A DNA stretch of 55,697 bases from an uncultured Eubacteriales bacterium (GCA_902778995.1 CACYZW010000048.1:1-55697), one strand, 5' to 3'; counted from the stretch's first letter, positions 33,860-42,620 are shown. Notes: a model not told the origin generated them from the sequence alone. Numbers and translations are program-made.

Positions 33860-36400
33860 TTACGCCAGTACGACCTCGACCTGGTGGGAAGCGGGCGCTT
33901 TATCGGCGGGAATCACGTTGCCGTCGATGGCCTTGCCGTCCACGGTCAGGGTCAGTTTGCCCTTTTCGTCGCCGGCCCTGTTGACGATGTGGATGTTATA
34001 GGTGCTGCCCCGGAACTTGCGCACCAGTTTGAGATCGGTCAGCTCCTTGGGCAGGCAGGGATCCAGCTTCAAGCCGTCGTAATCCGGCTTGACGCCCAGT
34101 ATGCCCTGGCTGATGGTGTAGAAGCTCCAGGCCGCCGTGCCGGTCAGCCAGCTGTTCTTGGCCTGGCCGAAGTTGGGCGCGTAGGGACCGGCCACCATCT
34201 GGCTGTAAACATAGGGCTCGGTGTAATGTAGCTGCTGATCCTCGATCCAGGCGGGGCAGGTGCGGCGGTAGATGTCGAAGGCCGCGCCGCCATGGCCCAG
34301 CCTGGCCTGGGCCAGCGCGATCCACGGGTTGTTGTGGCAGAAGATGCCGCCGTTTTCCTTGTATCCCGGGGGATAGGAGCTGATCTCGCCCAGCTCCAGG
34401 TGGTACACGGTATAGGGCGGGGTCAGTATCGCCACGCCGTGCTCGCTGAGCAGGTGCTTGTTCACAGAGGCCATGGCCTTCTCGGCGTAGCCCTCCTTGA
34501 CGCCCACGCCGCCCATGACGATGAAGCCCTGGGGCTCTATGTAGATCTTGCCCTCATCGCATTCGCGGCTGCCCACCTTGTTGCCCAGGGCATCGTAGGC
34601 GCGCAGGAACCACTCGCCGTCCCAGCCGTGGGTGAGTATGGCCTTCTCCATGTCGGCGTACCAGCCGGCCACCTGCTCGGCCTCCTCCGTCCAGCCGTAC
34701 AGGCGGCACAGGGCCTCGTAGTCGGGGCAGACGCTGGTGAACATGCCGGCGATGAACGTGGATTCCGCCGCGCCGGACTCGTTGTTCTCGGTGGTCTGGA
34801 AGCTCTCGCCGGGGGTGGCGGAGAAGCAGTTCAGGTTCAGGCAGTCGTTCCAGTCGGCGCGGCCGATCAGCGGCAGGCCGTGGGGGCCGCGATGCTCCAG
34901 CGTGTAGTGGATGCTGCGCTTCAGGTGCTCCATCAGCGGCTGGGCCAGCTTCTCGTCGTTGTCGAAGGGTACCGATTCCTTCAATATGCTCACGTCGCCG
35001 GTCTCCTTGACATAGGCGGCCACGCCGAAGATCAGCCACAGCGGGTCGTCGTTGAAGCCGGAGCCGATGTCGTTGTTGCCCCGCTTGGTCAGGGGCTGGT
35101 ACTGGTGATAGGCGCTGCCGTCGGGGAACTGGGTGGCGGCGATGTCGAGGATGCGCTCCCGGGCCCGGGTGGGAATCAGGTGCACGAAGCCCAGCAGGTC
35201 CTGGGTGGAATCGCGGAAGCCCATGCCGCGCCCGATGCCGGATTCATAGTAGCTGGCGGAGCGGGACATGTTGAAGGTGACCATGCACTGGTACTGGTTC
35301 CACAGGCCCGCCATGCGGTCAACGCGCACGTCGCCGCTGTCCACCTGGAACGAGGAGAGCAGCTCCGTCCAGTAGGCGTTCAGCTCGGCGAAGGACGCCT
35401 CGAACTGTTCGTCGGTCCTGAACTGGTCCAGAAGGGCGTAGGCGGGGGCCTTGTTGATGACGTTGGGCGCGATGAACTTCTGCTCCTGGGGGTTTTCGCA
35501 GTAGCCCAGCACGAATATGAAGGACGCCGTCTCACCCGGCTTGAGGCTGCGCTTCAGCCAGTGGCTGCCGATGGGTGAGAAGCCGCTGGCCACGCTGTTG
35601 CGGCTCTGGTTGGCGAAGGGCACCTCCGGCTCGCCGAAGCCGTTGTAGTAGCCGATGAAGGATGCGCGGTCGGTGTCGTAGCCGTCGATGTCGGCGTTTA
35701 CGGCGTACACGGCAAAGTGGTTGCGGCGCTCTCGGTACTCGGTCTTGTGGTAGATGGCGCTGTACGCACCGCCGACCCGCTTTTGCGGGGCGGCGGCAGC
35801 GCCGTGCGAATCCTTTGGATTCCAGCACGGGCTGGTCGCGCCTGCCGCAGGCAGTGGCGCGACTGCTATTCTCTCGATCTCCACCTCACCGGTGGAGAAG
35901 TTGCGCTGGAAATTGGTGGAATCGTCCTGGGCGTTCCACAGGCAGAACTCCACGAAGCTGAACAGCGAAACCGTCTTTTCAGCCGCGGAGGCGTTGGTCA
36001 GTCGCACGCGGGTCACCAGGGCGTTCACACCCCTGGGCACGAAGGAGAGCTGCTCGGCCCTGAGACCGTCCTTTTCGCCCGTGATGCGGGTGTAGCCAAG
36101 GCCGTGGCGACACTCATAGGCATCCAGCTTCGCCTTGACAGGCATCCAGCCGGGGGTCCATACGCTGCCGCCGTCGTTGATGTAAAAATATTGCCCGCCC
36201 GCGTCGGTGGGGACGTTGTTGTAGCGATAGCGGGTCAGCCGCAGCATGCGGGCGTCCTTGTAGAAGCTGTAGCCGCCGCTGGTGTTGGACATCAGGGTGA
36301 AGAAGGTCTCGCTGCCCAGATAGTTGATCCAGGGTGAGGGGGTATCGGGGCGGGTGATGACATATTCCCGCGCCAGGTCGTCAAAATGGCCGTATTGCAT
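33860..36400 (-). CDS. GH94 cellobiose phosphorylase-like enzyme
   Basis: The 846-residue protein has the family 94 layout: N-terminal beta domain beginning MQYGHFDDLAREYVITRPDT, then a helical barrel with GIGRGMGFRDSTQDLLG and the catalytic-acid region GLPLIGRADWNDCLNL near residue 515. Such enzymes split cellobiose with phosphate into glucose 1-phosphate and glucose inside the cell. An extra 37-codon segment (residues 177-213) interrupts the otherwise conserved GEVEIE...SAIYHKTEYRERR stretch. ATG at 36400 has GGAGG at 10 bases; the ATG at 36409 lies too close to it. No transporter genes adjoin. A possible operator lies upstream at 36430. Confidence 0.92.
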   Translation of the reverse strand: MQYGHFDDLAREYVITRPDTPSPWINYLGSETFFTLMSNTSGGYSFYKDARMLRLTRYRYNNVPTDAGGQYFYINDGGSVWTPGWMPVKAKLDAYECRHGLGYTRITGEKDGLRAEQLSFVPRGVNALVTRVRLTNASAAEKTVSLFSFVEFCLWNAQDDSTNFQRNFSTGEVEIERIAVAPLPAAGATSPCWNPKDSHGAAAAPQKRVGGAYSAIYHKTEYRERRNHFAVYAVNADIDGYDTDRASFIGYYNGFGEPEVPFANQSRNSVASGFSPIGSHWLKRSLKPGETASFIFVLGYCENPQEQKFIAPNVINKAPAYALLDQFRTDEQFEASFAELNAYWTELLSSFQVDSGDVRVDRMAGLWNQYQCMVTFNMSRSASYYESGIGRGMGFRDSTQDLLGFVHLIPTRARERILDIAATQFPDGSAYHQYQPLTKRGNNDIGSGFNDDPLWLIFGVAAYVKETGDVSILKESVPFDNDEKLAQPLMEHLKRSIHYTLEHRGPHGLPLIGRADWNDCLNLNCFSATPGESFQTTENNESGAAESTFIAGMFTSVCPDYEALCRLYGWTEEAEQVAGWYADMEKAILTHGWDGEWFLRAYDALGNKVGSRECDEGKIYIEPQGFIVMGGVGVKEGYAEKAMASVNKHLLSEHGVAILTPPYTVYHLELGEISSYPPGYKENGGIFCHNNPWIALAQARLGHGGAAFDIYRRTCPAWIEDQQLHYTEPYVYSQMVAGPYAPNFGQAKNSWLTGTAAWSFYTISQGILGVKPDYDGLKLDPCLPKELTDLKLVRKFRGSTYNIHIVNRAGDEKGKLTLTVDGKAIDGNVIPADKAPASHQVEVVLA
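35762..35872. repeat. Palindromic in-frame insertion in the GH94 gene
   Basis: This 111-base stretch adds 37 codons. It can fold into three hairpins: CCCGCTTTTGCGGG, CCGTGCGAATCC/GGATTCCAGCACGG, and GTCGCGCCTGCC/GGCAGTGGCGCGAC. The encoded peptide is Ala/Pro/Gly-rich and unlike the rest of the enzyme. It looks like a mobile palindromic element carried inside a coding gene, as known for Rickettsia palindromic elements. Confidence 0.65.
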
Positions 36401-36429
36401 TCCGATCATGCCTCCTTGCTCCGCACTAT

Positions 36430-36452
36430 TTAACTAAAACGATTTCGATTAA
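36430..36452. promoter_or_regulatory. Possible LacI-type operator before the GH94 gene
   Basis: The near-palindrome TTAACTAAAACGATTTCGATTAA (TTAA ends, AANCGANNTCGNTT core) lies 30 bases upstream of the start and close to a TGTAAT -10-like sequence read leftward. It resembles operators of LacI-type sugar regulators, but no such regulator is in the window. Confidence 0.4.
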
Positions 36453-36594
36453 TGCAATATTACACCGTAACTGTTATTTTAACCGCAATTGACAAAAAAA
36501 TCAAGGGGCTTGGGAATGAAATTTGCAAGGCAATGAAAATTAATGTTACAGATGATGACATCGCGTGAAGATGCCGCCATGATGAATGCGGGTT
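36453..36594. other. AT-rich non-coding stretch
   Basis: No gene is seen. It probably contains the leftward promoter of the GH94 gene: TTGCGG, an 18-base spacer and TGTAAT, or TTGATT, a 17-base spacer and TAAAAT. Confidence 0.35.
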
Positions 36595-36722
36595 TAGAGT
36601 GTGTTTCTAAAATGCCTGAAGTGCATTTTCGGCGCCTTTGACTGCATTTCTGTGTTGCTTTTTCTTGCCTTAGGGTCCACTAAAGCTGCGCTGCATCTCC
36701 TTCCATTTAGAAACACACTCTA
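36595..36722. repeat. R4 repeat, full copy (MITE-like)
   Basis: TAGAGTGTGTTTCTAAA (36595-36611) and TTTAGAAACACACTCTA (36706-36722) are perfect 17-base inverted repeats bounding a 128-base element without coding capacity. A minimal form is at 7489 and a single end at 83; AAACACACTC near 45628 may be a fragment. Confidence 0.8.
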
Positions 36723-36746
36723 GTGCAGATCCAGGCGATCATTTCC

Positions 36747-38129
36747 TTACGCCTTTCCCTCCGGGATCGGGGCGATCACGTTCTTGTACAGCCTTCTGAA
36801 CAGTATCAGCGTCGTCACCAGCGAGGCGATTTCGGCGATGGGGAAGGAATACCACACCAGCGTGTCGTCGCCGATCCGCATGCCGATGCGGGCCAGTATG
36901 TAGGCCGCGGGCAACAGCGCCACCAGCTGGCGGGCGATGGAAACGATCATGGAATAGATGCCAAAGCCCAGTGCCTGGAATACCGAGCCCATGACGATGC
37001 AAATGCCGGCGAACAGGAAGGTGCTGCCGATGATGCGCAGCGCCGGAACGCCCACCCGAAGCATCTCCTCGGAGGCGTTGAAGATGCCCAGCAGCTTGTC
37101 GGGGATGAGCATGAAGGCCAGCATGCCCAGCGTGATGTAGCTCGTCACATAGATCACCGCCAACCTGACGGCCAGCATCATGCGGGTGCGGTTGCGCGCG
37201 CCGTAATTGAAGGCGACGATGGGAATGATGCCGTTGTTAAGGCCGAATACCGGCATGAACACGAAGCTGTTCAGCTTGAAGTACACCCCGAACACGGTGG
37301 CGGAGAGCTCGGCGGCGGTGGTGTAGTTGATGAGGATGATGTTGAACAGGAATGTCATCACCGAGCCGATGGCCACCATGATGATCGAGGGCACGCCGAT
37401 GCCGTAGATGCGGCCGATGATCCTGGGGTTGGGCCGGAACGCCTTTATGTTCAGGTGGATGTCCTCGTTCTTCAAATGGTTGAGGATCACCGCCAGCGTG
37501 AAGGCGACGATCTGGCCGATGACGGTGGCGATGGCCGCGCCCTTCGCGCCCTGCTTGAACACGAATATGAACACGGGGTCGAGTATGATGTTGATGATCG
37601 CGCCGATGCCCTGGGTGAACATGGTGTAGATGGTCCGGCCGGTGGACTGCATCAGGCGCTCGAACATGATCTGGCCGAACAGGCCGAAGCTGAAGCAGCA
37701 CACGACGCTCAGGTAATCCACGCCGTAGTTGACGATGGAGGTCACGCCGGTCTGCGTGGCAAAGAAGGCGCGCACGCCGAACAGGCCGAACAGCAGAAAC
37801 AGCAGATAGCCCACAAGCGCCAGGAAAACGCCGTTTTCTGCGATTGTGTTGGCCATCTCCGGCTTCCGCTCGCCCAGCGCCCGGGAGAGCAGTGCGTTTA
37901 CGCCCACCGCCGTGCCCGTGGCCACGGCGATCATCAGGTTCTGCGCCGGGAAAGCCAGCGACACCGCAGTCAGGGCGTCCTGGGCATAGCGGGCGACGAA
38001 GTAGCTGTCCACCACGTTGTACAGCGCCTGCACCAGCATGGACAGTATCATCGGCAGCGACATGTTCAGTATCAGCTTGGGAATGGGCATGACGCCCATC
38101 TTGTTCTCTGCGGGGGCTGCCTTTTGCAT
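36747..38129 (-). CDS. MATE family efflux transporter
   Basis: The 460-residue protein has twelve hydrophobic segments in two bundles, as in multidrug and toxin extrusion transporters that use Na or H gradients. NMSLPMILSMLVQALYNVVD near residue 23 and the second-half repeat IYGIGVPSIIMVAIGSVMTF near 245 are typical; AVGVNALLSRALGERK near 75 is also characteristic. Substrate is unknown. AAGGAGAC precedes the ATG. A leader of about 340 nt separates it from a consensus promoter at 38481-38509. Confidence 0.93.
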   Translation of the reverse strand: MQKAAPAENKMGVMPIPKLILNMSLPMILSMLVQALYNVVDSYFVARYAQDALTAVSLAFPAQNLMIAVATGTAVGVNALLSRALGERKPEMANTIAENGVFLALVGYLLFLLFGLFGVRAFFATQTGVTSIVNYGVDYLSVVCCFSFGLFGQIMFERLMQSTGRTIYTMFTQGIGAIINIILDPVFIFVFKQGAKGAAIATVIGQIVAFTLAVILNHLKNEDIHLNIKAFRPNPRIIGRIYGIGVPSIIMVAIGSVMTFLFNIILINYTTAAELSATVFGVYFKLNSFVFMPVFGLNNGIIPIVAFNYGARNRTRMMLAVRLAVIYVTSYITLGMLAFMLIPDKLLGIFNASEEMLRVGVPALRIIGSTFLFAGICIVMGSVFQALGFGIYSMIVSIARQLVALLPAAYILARIGMRIGDDTLVWYSFPIAEIASLVTTLILFRRLYKNVIAPIPEGKA

Positions 38130-38480
38130 GGATGATGTCTCCTTGTATATATGCGATGGAAGTATGATCGATGAATGCCTTTGTCGTGCCTGCTCTGTCC
38201 GCCCCCCGGCAAACCCGCAGGGTGGTTTCGGAGGGGCAGAGACCCTGATGCCGAATTGTTCCCGCTCGGCGCGTTACCATGAAACCATGATTTGTGAAAA
38301 CGCGGCTTGTCCATTCGGGCAGACCGGCAGGCCCGACGGGCTTACCGCATGGGCATGCTTGGAAATCCAATGGGCTTCCGGGTTTTCCGATCGCCGGAAA
38401 GCGCTTGCGATTTCAGGCAAAACCGGTGGGGTTGGCCGGAGTGAGTATTCTGTCGAAGACTGCACAGTCACCTTCCATCT
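38130..38480 (-). other. Long structured leader of the MATE gene
   Basis: Between the promoter and the start codon lie about 340 GC-rich bases without a convincing gene. Several inverted repeats are present, for example GCATGCCCATGC, GCCCGTCGGGC and CCGG...CCGG. No known riboswitch core (purine, TPP, guanidine, c-di-GMP, T-box) was recognised. A frame beginning near 38471 encodes about 65 residues but has no family pattern. Confidence 0.4.
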
Positions 38481-38509
38481 ATTGTAGAAGTATGGTTATA
38501 CTATGTCAA
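38481..38509 (-). promoter_or_regulatory. Promoter of the MATE gene
   Basis: Leftward TTGACA (38504-38509), a 17-base spacer and TACAAT (38481-38486). The spacer contains AGTAT-AACC-ATACT, an inverted repeat in the position where MerR-type activators bind, although MerR promoters usually have longer spacers. Confidence 0.7.
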
Positions 38510-38567
38510 GGGTTATATTGATAAATTCTGAATTGTCGCTCTTTTCAGTCTGGTTCGCGGTATCGCC

Positions 38568-39515
38568 TTATTGCTCTGGAAAAGAATCAAAAGTCAGACT
38601 TGTCTGCCCGTCGATCCATGACCTTTGAGGAACGTCGTGTATTTTGTCGCCATCCATATAATTGCCGATCAAGAACGGTGATCCGGGATCGTGCAGGCGG
38701 CTTTGCGCCAGCACCTTCTCCGATTCCGCGTTTGCGTAGCAGTACCTGCACAGATGCCTGCAGGTGTTGTAAGCGCCGATGTCACAGGCAAGGTAACACG
38801 CGCATTCCGCTCTTGCGCCTTTTCGCTTCGGCACGTTCAGCCGCCTGCCGATCGCCTTCTCGTAGTCGCTGATCCGCATACAGCCGCCGCAGTCGGCGCC
38901 GAAGGGTGCAAGCTCGTCACCCTCGGCGCAGGGCTTGACCGTCATTGCGTGGTCAGAAGCGATCCTGATAAGCGCCTTGCCCAGCGCCAGCCGCTGTTCC
39001 TTCGTGACCTCCCGCACTTCCGGGAAGTTTCGCCTGACCTTCGGATAGAGGTCGATGAAGCTGATAACCGCCGTTTCTGTATATCCGTCCAGCGCGGATG
39101 CGATCTGCTCGAAAGCGCGAATATGATAGTCCGCCGTGTACCGCTCTGAAACGAAGATCGGATCGTACCGCCAACCGACGGCATTCAGACCAACCATATC
39201 CGAAAGCCGTTTGAAATCGTCAAGAAGACGATGCTTGTCGGGCACGTTCGGTTCAATGTCCCGTCCATAAGGCGTGATGGTCACAAACCAGTATTGACCG
39301 TAATCCTTCAGCAGATCCATATGCGGAAATATCGGCGCGGGATTCTTTGTGCAGAAGCCGATGACATCCACCACGGACGGATCAAGACGATAACGGCTGA
39401 CCTGATCCGGATTATACGGATTGCGGACACAGACAAAGCCTTCCCTCAGCCTGTTTGCGAACCACTGGGCATAGAAGGCGGGGATGTCCGTCCTCTGCCC
39501 GGTATTGATGATCAT
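38568..39515 (-). CDS. DUF1848 protein, Cys-rich
   Basis: The 315-residue protein matches DUF1848. Typical stretches: IINTGQRTDIPAFYAQWFANR at the start, DVIGFCTKNPAP near residue 50, WRYDPIFVSERY near 115 and a Cys cluster at the C-terminal side (CGGCMRISDY, CACYLACDIGAYNTCRHLCRYCYAN) that could bind an iron-sulfur cluster. Function is unknown; relatedness to SPL/radical SAM-type enzymes has been suggested for such proteins, but the usual CxxxCxxC near the start is not present. GGTGAG lies before the ATG. A broken dehydrogenase gene lies 28 bases upstream. Confidence 0.85.
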   Translation of the reverse strand: MIINTGQRTDIPAFYAQWFANRLREGFVCVRNPYNPDQVSRYRLDPSVVDVIGFCTKNPAPIFPHMDLLKDYGQYWFVTITPYGRDIEPNVPDKHRLLDDFKRLSDMVGLNAVGWRYDPIFVSERYTADYHIRAFEQIASALDGYTETAVISFIDLYPKVRRNFPEVREVTKEQRLALGKALIRIASDHAMTVKPCAEGDELAPFGADCGGCMRISDYEKAIGRRLNVPKRKGARAECACYLACDIGAYNTCRHLCRYCYANAESEKVLAQSRLHDPGSPFLIGNYMDGDKIHDVPQRSWIDGQTSLTFDSFPEQ

Positions 39516-39543
39516 TTCGTCTCACCGTCCTGGTATTTTCCCG

Positions 39544-39980
39544 TTAAACTCTGACCACGATCTTCCCGTTGACCACTCCCTCATCCTGGGCGGCAACGAC
39601 GTCGCGTATGTTTTCAAAATTGTACACCTGTCCACAGCCCGGAACAAGGTTCTTTTTGTTCAGGAAAGCGAAGATTTCATCCATGATCTGCTGTGTCGGA
39701 CAGTTGGAGAAAAAGCCGGTCAGACAGACGCCGTTGGAGATATCCTTGATGGGATCAAAGCCGTTCAACGCATACACCCCGCCGAGGATGCCCGTCCGGC
39801 ATACAATGTCGCCTTTCTCCACGGCGGTCAGCGTATCCTTCAATTTCTTGGCCCGATGAGATCAAGTGCTTTTGTCACGCCATGAATCCTGCCGGTCAGC
39901 TTTCCCTTGTCCAGTATCGCTTCATCCGCGTCCGCAATCAGAGACAGCTTGGTTTCCCGGTGTGTTGTGACAATCCGGCC
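39544..39980 (-). pseudogene. Zinc-type alcohol dehydrogenase/quinone reductase remnant
   Basis: Only the C-terminal half of an MDR-family oxidoreductase is left. The first part (39980-39840) encodes TTHRETKLSLIADADEAILDKG...ALDLIGP, and the second (39843-39544) KDTLTAVEKGDIVCRTGILGG...GKIVVRV in another frame. One missing base near 39845 would join them. The Rossmann glycine motif and the catalytic N-terminal domain are absent; upstream sequence passes directly into an R3 repeat. It can no longer make an active enzyme. Confidence 0.85.
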
Positions 39981-40017
39981 ATATAATCTGCAATGACCGC
40001 ATTTTATACGAGTAATT

Positions 40018-40110
40018 TTAAGGAAACACCGCACAATGCTCATGGCGCATTAACGGCTGAATTTCAGCCGCCTGCTGCCTGCTGATTTCTTGACTTGCCT
40101 AATTCGCCAG
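40018..40110. repeat. R3 repeat, copy near the dehydrogenase remnant
   Basis: From TTAAGGAAACACCGCACAATGC to TTCTTGACTTGCC it matches the first part of the copy at 45856 over about 85 bases, including ATTAACGGCTGAATTTCAGCC. The right end is not clearly preserved. Confidence 0.65.
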
Positions 40111-40208
40111 ATAATGCCCGTGGGGCCGGCGCTCGCGCCGCCATCGATCGGAAGCGGGGCCCCGGGCTGCAACCGGTCACGCTGATGGCGCCTGGAGGCG
40201 CGGCATTT

Positions 40209-41090
40209 TCACCCTTCGCTGAAGGACGTTTGAATCTGCTTCAAAAACCGTTGCGCAATTGGCGTAAAGCTCTGGTACCTGCCCCAAATCAGATACATTT
40301 TCACCTCCAGGTGGGGATGAAGCGGGCGAAAGACCAGACCGCTTCCCGGAGACGTGTCGATCAGATTGTTCAGGGTCAGCAGTATGCCCAGCCCTTCTTT
40401 GGCGAACATGGAGCCGTTGTAGGCCAGGCGGAAGGAGCCCTCGAGGCAGAGCTGAGAAAACCTTCCCTTTGCCCAGGGGCGGATGTCGTTTTCCCAGCTC
40501 TGTTCCGAAGTGAACAGGGGCAGGCCGACGAGGTCGTCACAAGTGAGAATGTCCTTTGCCGCAAGCGGCGAATCGGCGGGAAGCACCGCCCCAAAGTAGT
40601 CGGATTCCGGAAACTGGATATAGTGGTACTTTCTTTCGCTGGGGGTCGTGCAGATGATGGCGAAATCCAGCAGCCCCTTGTCCAGCTTCTCCGTCACCTG
40701 TTCCGTATCTCCGCTGGTGATGTGATAGCGAAGATTGGGATAGACCGCCTTCAGCTTTCTGATCTCCCTGGCCAGATACCGGATCTGATAGGACTCGGCC
40801 AGCCCAAAGCGAATCTCTCCCCCCGTAATGTCGTCCAGGGACAGGAACTCCTGCTCGATCTTATCCGCCATGGAGACCAGATCCTCCGCCCGATCCCGCA
40901 GGAGCGTGCCCTCTTCGGTCAGCGCGATGGAGAAGCTGTGGCGGGTGAACAGCTTCTTGCCCAGTTCATCCTCCAGGACCTTCAGCGCTTTGGACAGCGT
41001 GGGCTGGGTGACGTGCAGGTTCTCCGCCGCCCGGGTCATGTTCTCCTCCCGGGCCACGGCGAGGAAGTATTTAAGGGTCCTGATCTCCAT
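40209..41090 (-). CDS. LysR-type transcription regulator
   Basis: The 293-residue protein has the N-terminal winged helix-turn-helix (MEIRTLKYFLAVAREENMTRAAENLHVTQPTLSKAL) and a C-terminal substrate-binding domain (about 90-290) with GEIRFGLAESYQIRYLA and PLFTSEQSWEND. It should bind a small effector and control nearby genes. The divergent genes at 41216 onward are the likely targets. GAGGTC lies before the ATG. The palindrome at 41132 sits at its own transcription start and suggests autoregulation. Confidence 0.93.
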   Translation of the reverse strand: MEIRTLKYFLAVAREENMTRAAENLHVTQPTLSKALKVLEDELGKKLFTRHSFSIALTEEGTLLRDRAEDLVSMADKIEQEFLSLDDITGGEIRFGLAESYQIRYLAREIRKLKAVYPNLRYHITSGDTEQVTEKLDKGLLDFAIICTTPSERKYHYIQFPESDYFGAVLPADSPLAAKDILTCDDLVGLPLFTSEQSWENDIRPWAKGRFSQLCLEGSFRLAYNGSMFAKEGLGILLTLNNLIDTSPGSGLVFRPLHPHLEVKMYLIWGRYQSFTPIAQRFLKQIQTSFSEG

Positions 41091-41131
41091 TAGTTTGACC
41101 TCCTTGCTTGCCGGAATGAAATTCCGATACA

Positions 41132-41147
41132 GAATATCATGATATTC
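41132..41147. promoter_or_regulatory. Perfect 16-base palindrome, likely LysR site
   Basis: GAATATCATGATATTC lies between the LysR gene and the divergent small gene. It is directly downstream of the leftward -10 TATAAT (41149-41154). Confidence 0.55.
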
Positions 41148-41148
41148 A

Positions 41149-41187
41149 TTATAACCATTAGCGGGAAAAAGCGCAAGGGTGTATAAT
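41149..41187. promoter_or_regulatory. Divergent promoters
   Basis: Leftward: TTGCGC (41171-41176), a 16-base spacer and TATAAT (41149-41154), for lysR. Rightward: TATAAT (41182-41187) with no good -35, as expected for an activator-dependent promoter. Confidence 0.5.
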
Positions 41188-41215
41188 AGATGCATCGGGA
41201 AGGAGCGAGGCAGCA

Positions 41216-41440
41216 GTGAGCATACGCCTGGACGACCTGTGCGCGGCGCTGGCGGACGCGGGCTGTGATCGGGCAGCCATCGAGGGTGCGGCGCGGCTCG
41301 TGGAAACGGGACAGACGGACGAGCTGATCCGTCACCTGCGCCGCTGCCGCTGCGCTCTGGTGGACGCGATGCACGAGAGCCAACGGCGGGTGGACCGCAT
41401 GGACACCCTGATCCGCCGGACGAAAAACGCGGAGATATAA
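41216..41440 (+). CDS. Small conserved helical protein
   Basis: This 74-residue protein starts at GTG with GAGG five bases before it. The pattern DDLCAALADAGCDRAAIEGAARL...DELIRHLRRCRCALVDAMHESQRRVDRMDTLI recalls a small family common in Clostridia next to LysR and redox genes. It is predicted to be all helical; function unknown. It is divergent from lysR and could be its first target. Confidence 0.7.
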   Translation: MSIRLDDLCAALADAGCDRAAIEGAARLVETGQTDELIRHLRRCRCALVDAMHESQRRVDRMDTLIRRTKNAEI

Positions 41441-41618
41441 TAATCTTCTCAAGCGAAATTGCAACATATTTTGGCGTCTTATCCGATTTGTCTTAGCGTC
41501 GTTGCGGTCGACGATGCGCTGCATCGCCTCCCTCCGCGCCGCGTTGTCAAAGCGAAAAAGCATCCCATATTTTGTCTCGTTTTATCTTGAAAACAGTATG
41601 AGAACGGAGGTCAGGAAC
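41441..41618. other. Gap with short palindrome
   Basis: No gene is seen. GATGCGCTGCATC near 41513 is a small palindrome. There is no clear terminator after the small gene, so the hydrolase could be on the same transcript. Confidence 0.35.
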
Positions 41619-42620
41619 ATGATCAAAATGGAGCAGCTGAATCTGACGCAGGAATGGGACAAGACCTTTCCCAGGAGCGACAGGGTGGAACACTGCAAGG
41701 TTACCTTTGTCAACCGCTACGGCATCACGCTGGCGGCGGACATGTATGTACCGAAGGGCGCGGAAGGAAAGCTCCCGGCCATCGCGGTGTGCGGCCCCTT
41801 CGGCGCGGTGAAGGAGCAGTGCTCCGGCCTGTACGCCCAGACGATGGCGGAGCGGGGCTTTTTGACCCTCGCCTTCGATCCGTCCTTTACGGGCGAGAGC
41901 GGCGGCAATGTGCGCTACATGGCCTCGCCGGACATCAACACCGAGGACTTCATGGCGGCGGTGGACTTCCTATCCCTGAACGACAGGGTCGATCCCGGGT
42001 GCATCGGCATCATCGGCATCTGCGGCTGGGGCGGCATGGCCATCAACACCGCCGCGCTGGACACCCGCGTGAAGGCCACGGCGGCCATGACCATGTACGA
42101 CATGACCCGGGTGAATGCAAATGGTTACTTCGATTCCGAGGACAGCGAGGAGGCCCGCTACGCCAAGCGCGCCGCCATGTGCGCCCAGCGGCTGGAGGAC
42201 CTCAGAAGCGGCGAATACAGGCTGGGCGGCGGCGTGGTGGACCCGCTGCCGGAGGACGCGCCCTTCTTCGTGAAGGACTACTACGACTACTACAAGACGC
42301 CCAGGGGCTACCATCCCCGTTCCCTGAACAGCAACGGCGGCTGGAACGTCATCGGCTGCGAGAGCTTCATCAACCAGCCCATCCTGCAATACAGCAACGA
42401 GATTCGCTCCGCGGTGCTGATCGTCCACGGCGACGCGGCCCACTCCTGCTATTTCGGCAGGGACGCCTATGCCGACATGGTGAAGGACAGCGGGTACGCC
42501 GACAACAAGGCGCTGCTGCTCATCCCCGGCGCGAGCCATACCGATCTGTACGACGGCGGCGGGAAGGGCGCGATTCCCTTTGACAGGCTGGAATCCTTCT
42601 TTGAGGAGAACCTGAAATGA
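41619..42620 (+). CDS. Alpha/beta hydrolase with Cys nucleophile motif
   Basis: The 333-residue protein shows the alpha/beta hydrolase plan: [17 protein letters not shown] (oxyanion region, about 47-63), the nucleophile elbow [12 protein letters not shown] near 125-136, and a late His in [14 protein letters not shown] near 310. The elbow has Cys where most members have Ser (GxCxG), as in dienelactone hydrolases. Substrate is unknown. ATG at 41619 follows GGAGG by eight bases. It is coupled to the acetyltransferase by an ATGA overlap. Confidence 0.87.
   Translation: MIKMEQLNLTQEWDKTFPRSDRVEHCKVTFVNRYGITLAADMYVPKGAEGKLPAIAVCGPFGAVKEQCSGLYAQTMAERGFLTLAFDPSFTGESGGNVRYMASPDINTEDFMAAVDFLSLNDRVDPGCIGIIGICGWGGMAINTAALDTRVKATAAMTMYDMTRVNANGYFDSEDSEEARYAKRAAMCAQRLEDLRSGEYRLGGGVVDPLPEDAPFFVKDYYDYYKTPRGYHPRSLNSNGGWNVIGCESFINQPILQYSNEIRSAVLIVHGDAAHSCYFGRDAYADMVKDSGYADNKALLLIPGASHTDLYDGGGKGAIPFDRLESFFEENLK

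Noticed and set aside
38274-38471. 65-residue frame within the MATE leader as a gene
   Set aside because: Weak start, no family pattern, and Ser/Pro-rich composition; more likely non-coding.
40095-41093. 332-residue frame opposite to lysR
   Set aside because: Shadow of the LysR gene; no binding site or domain.
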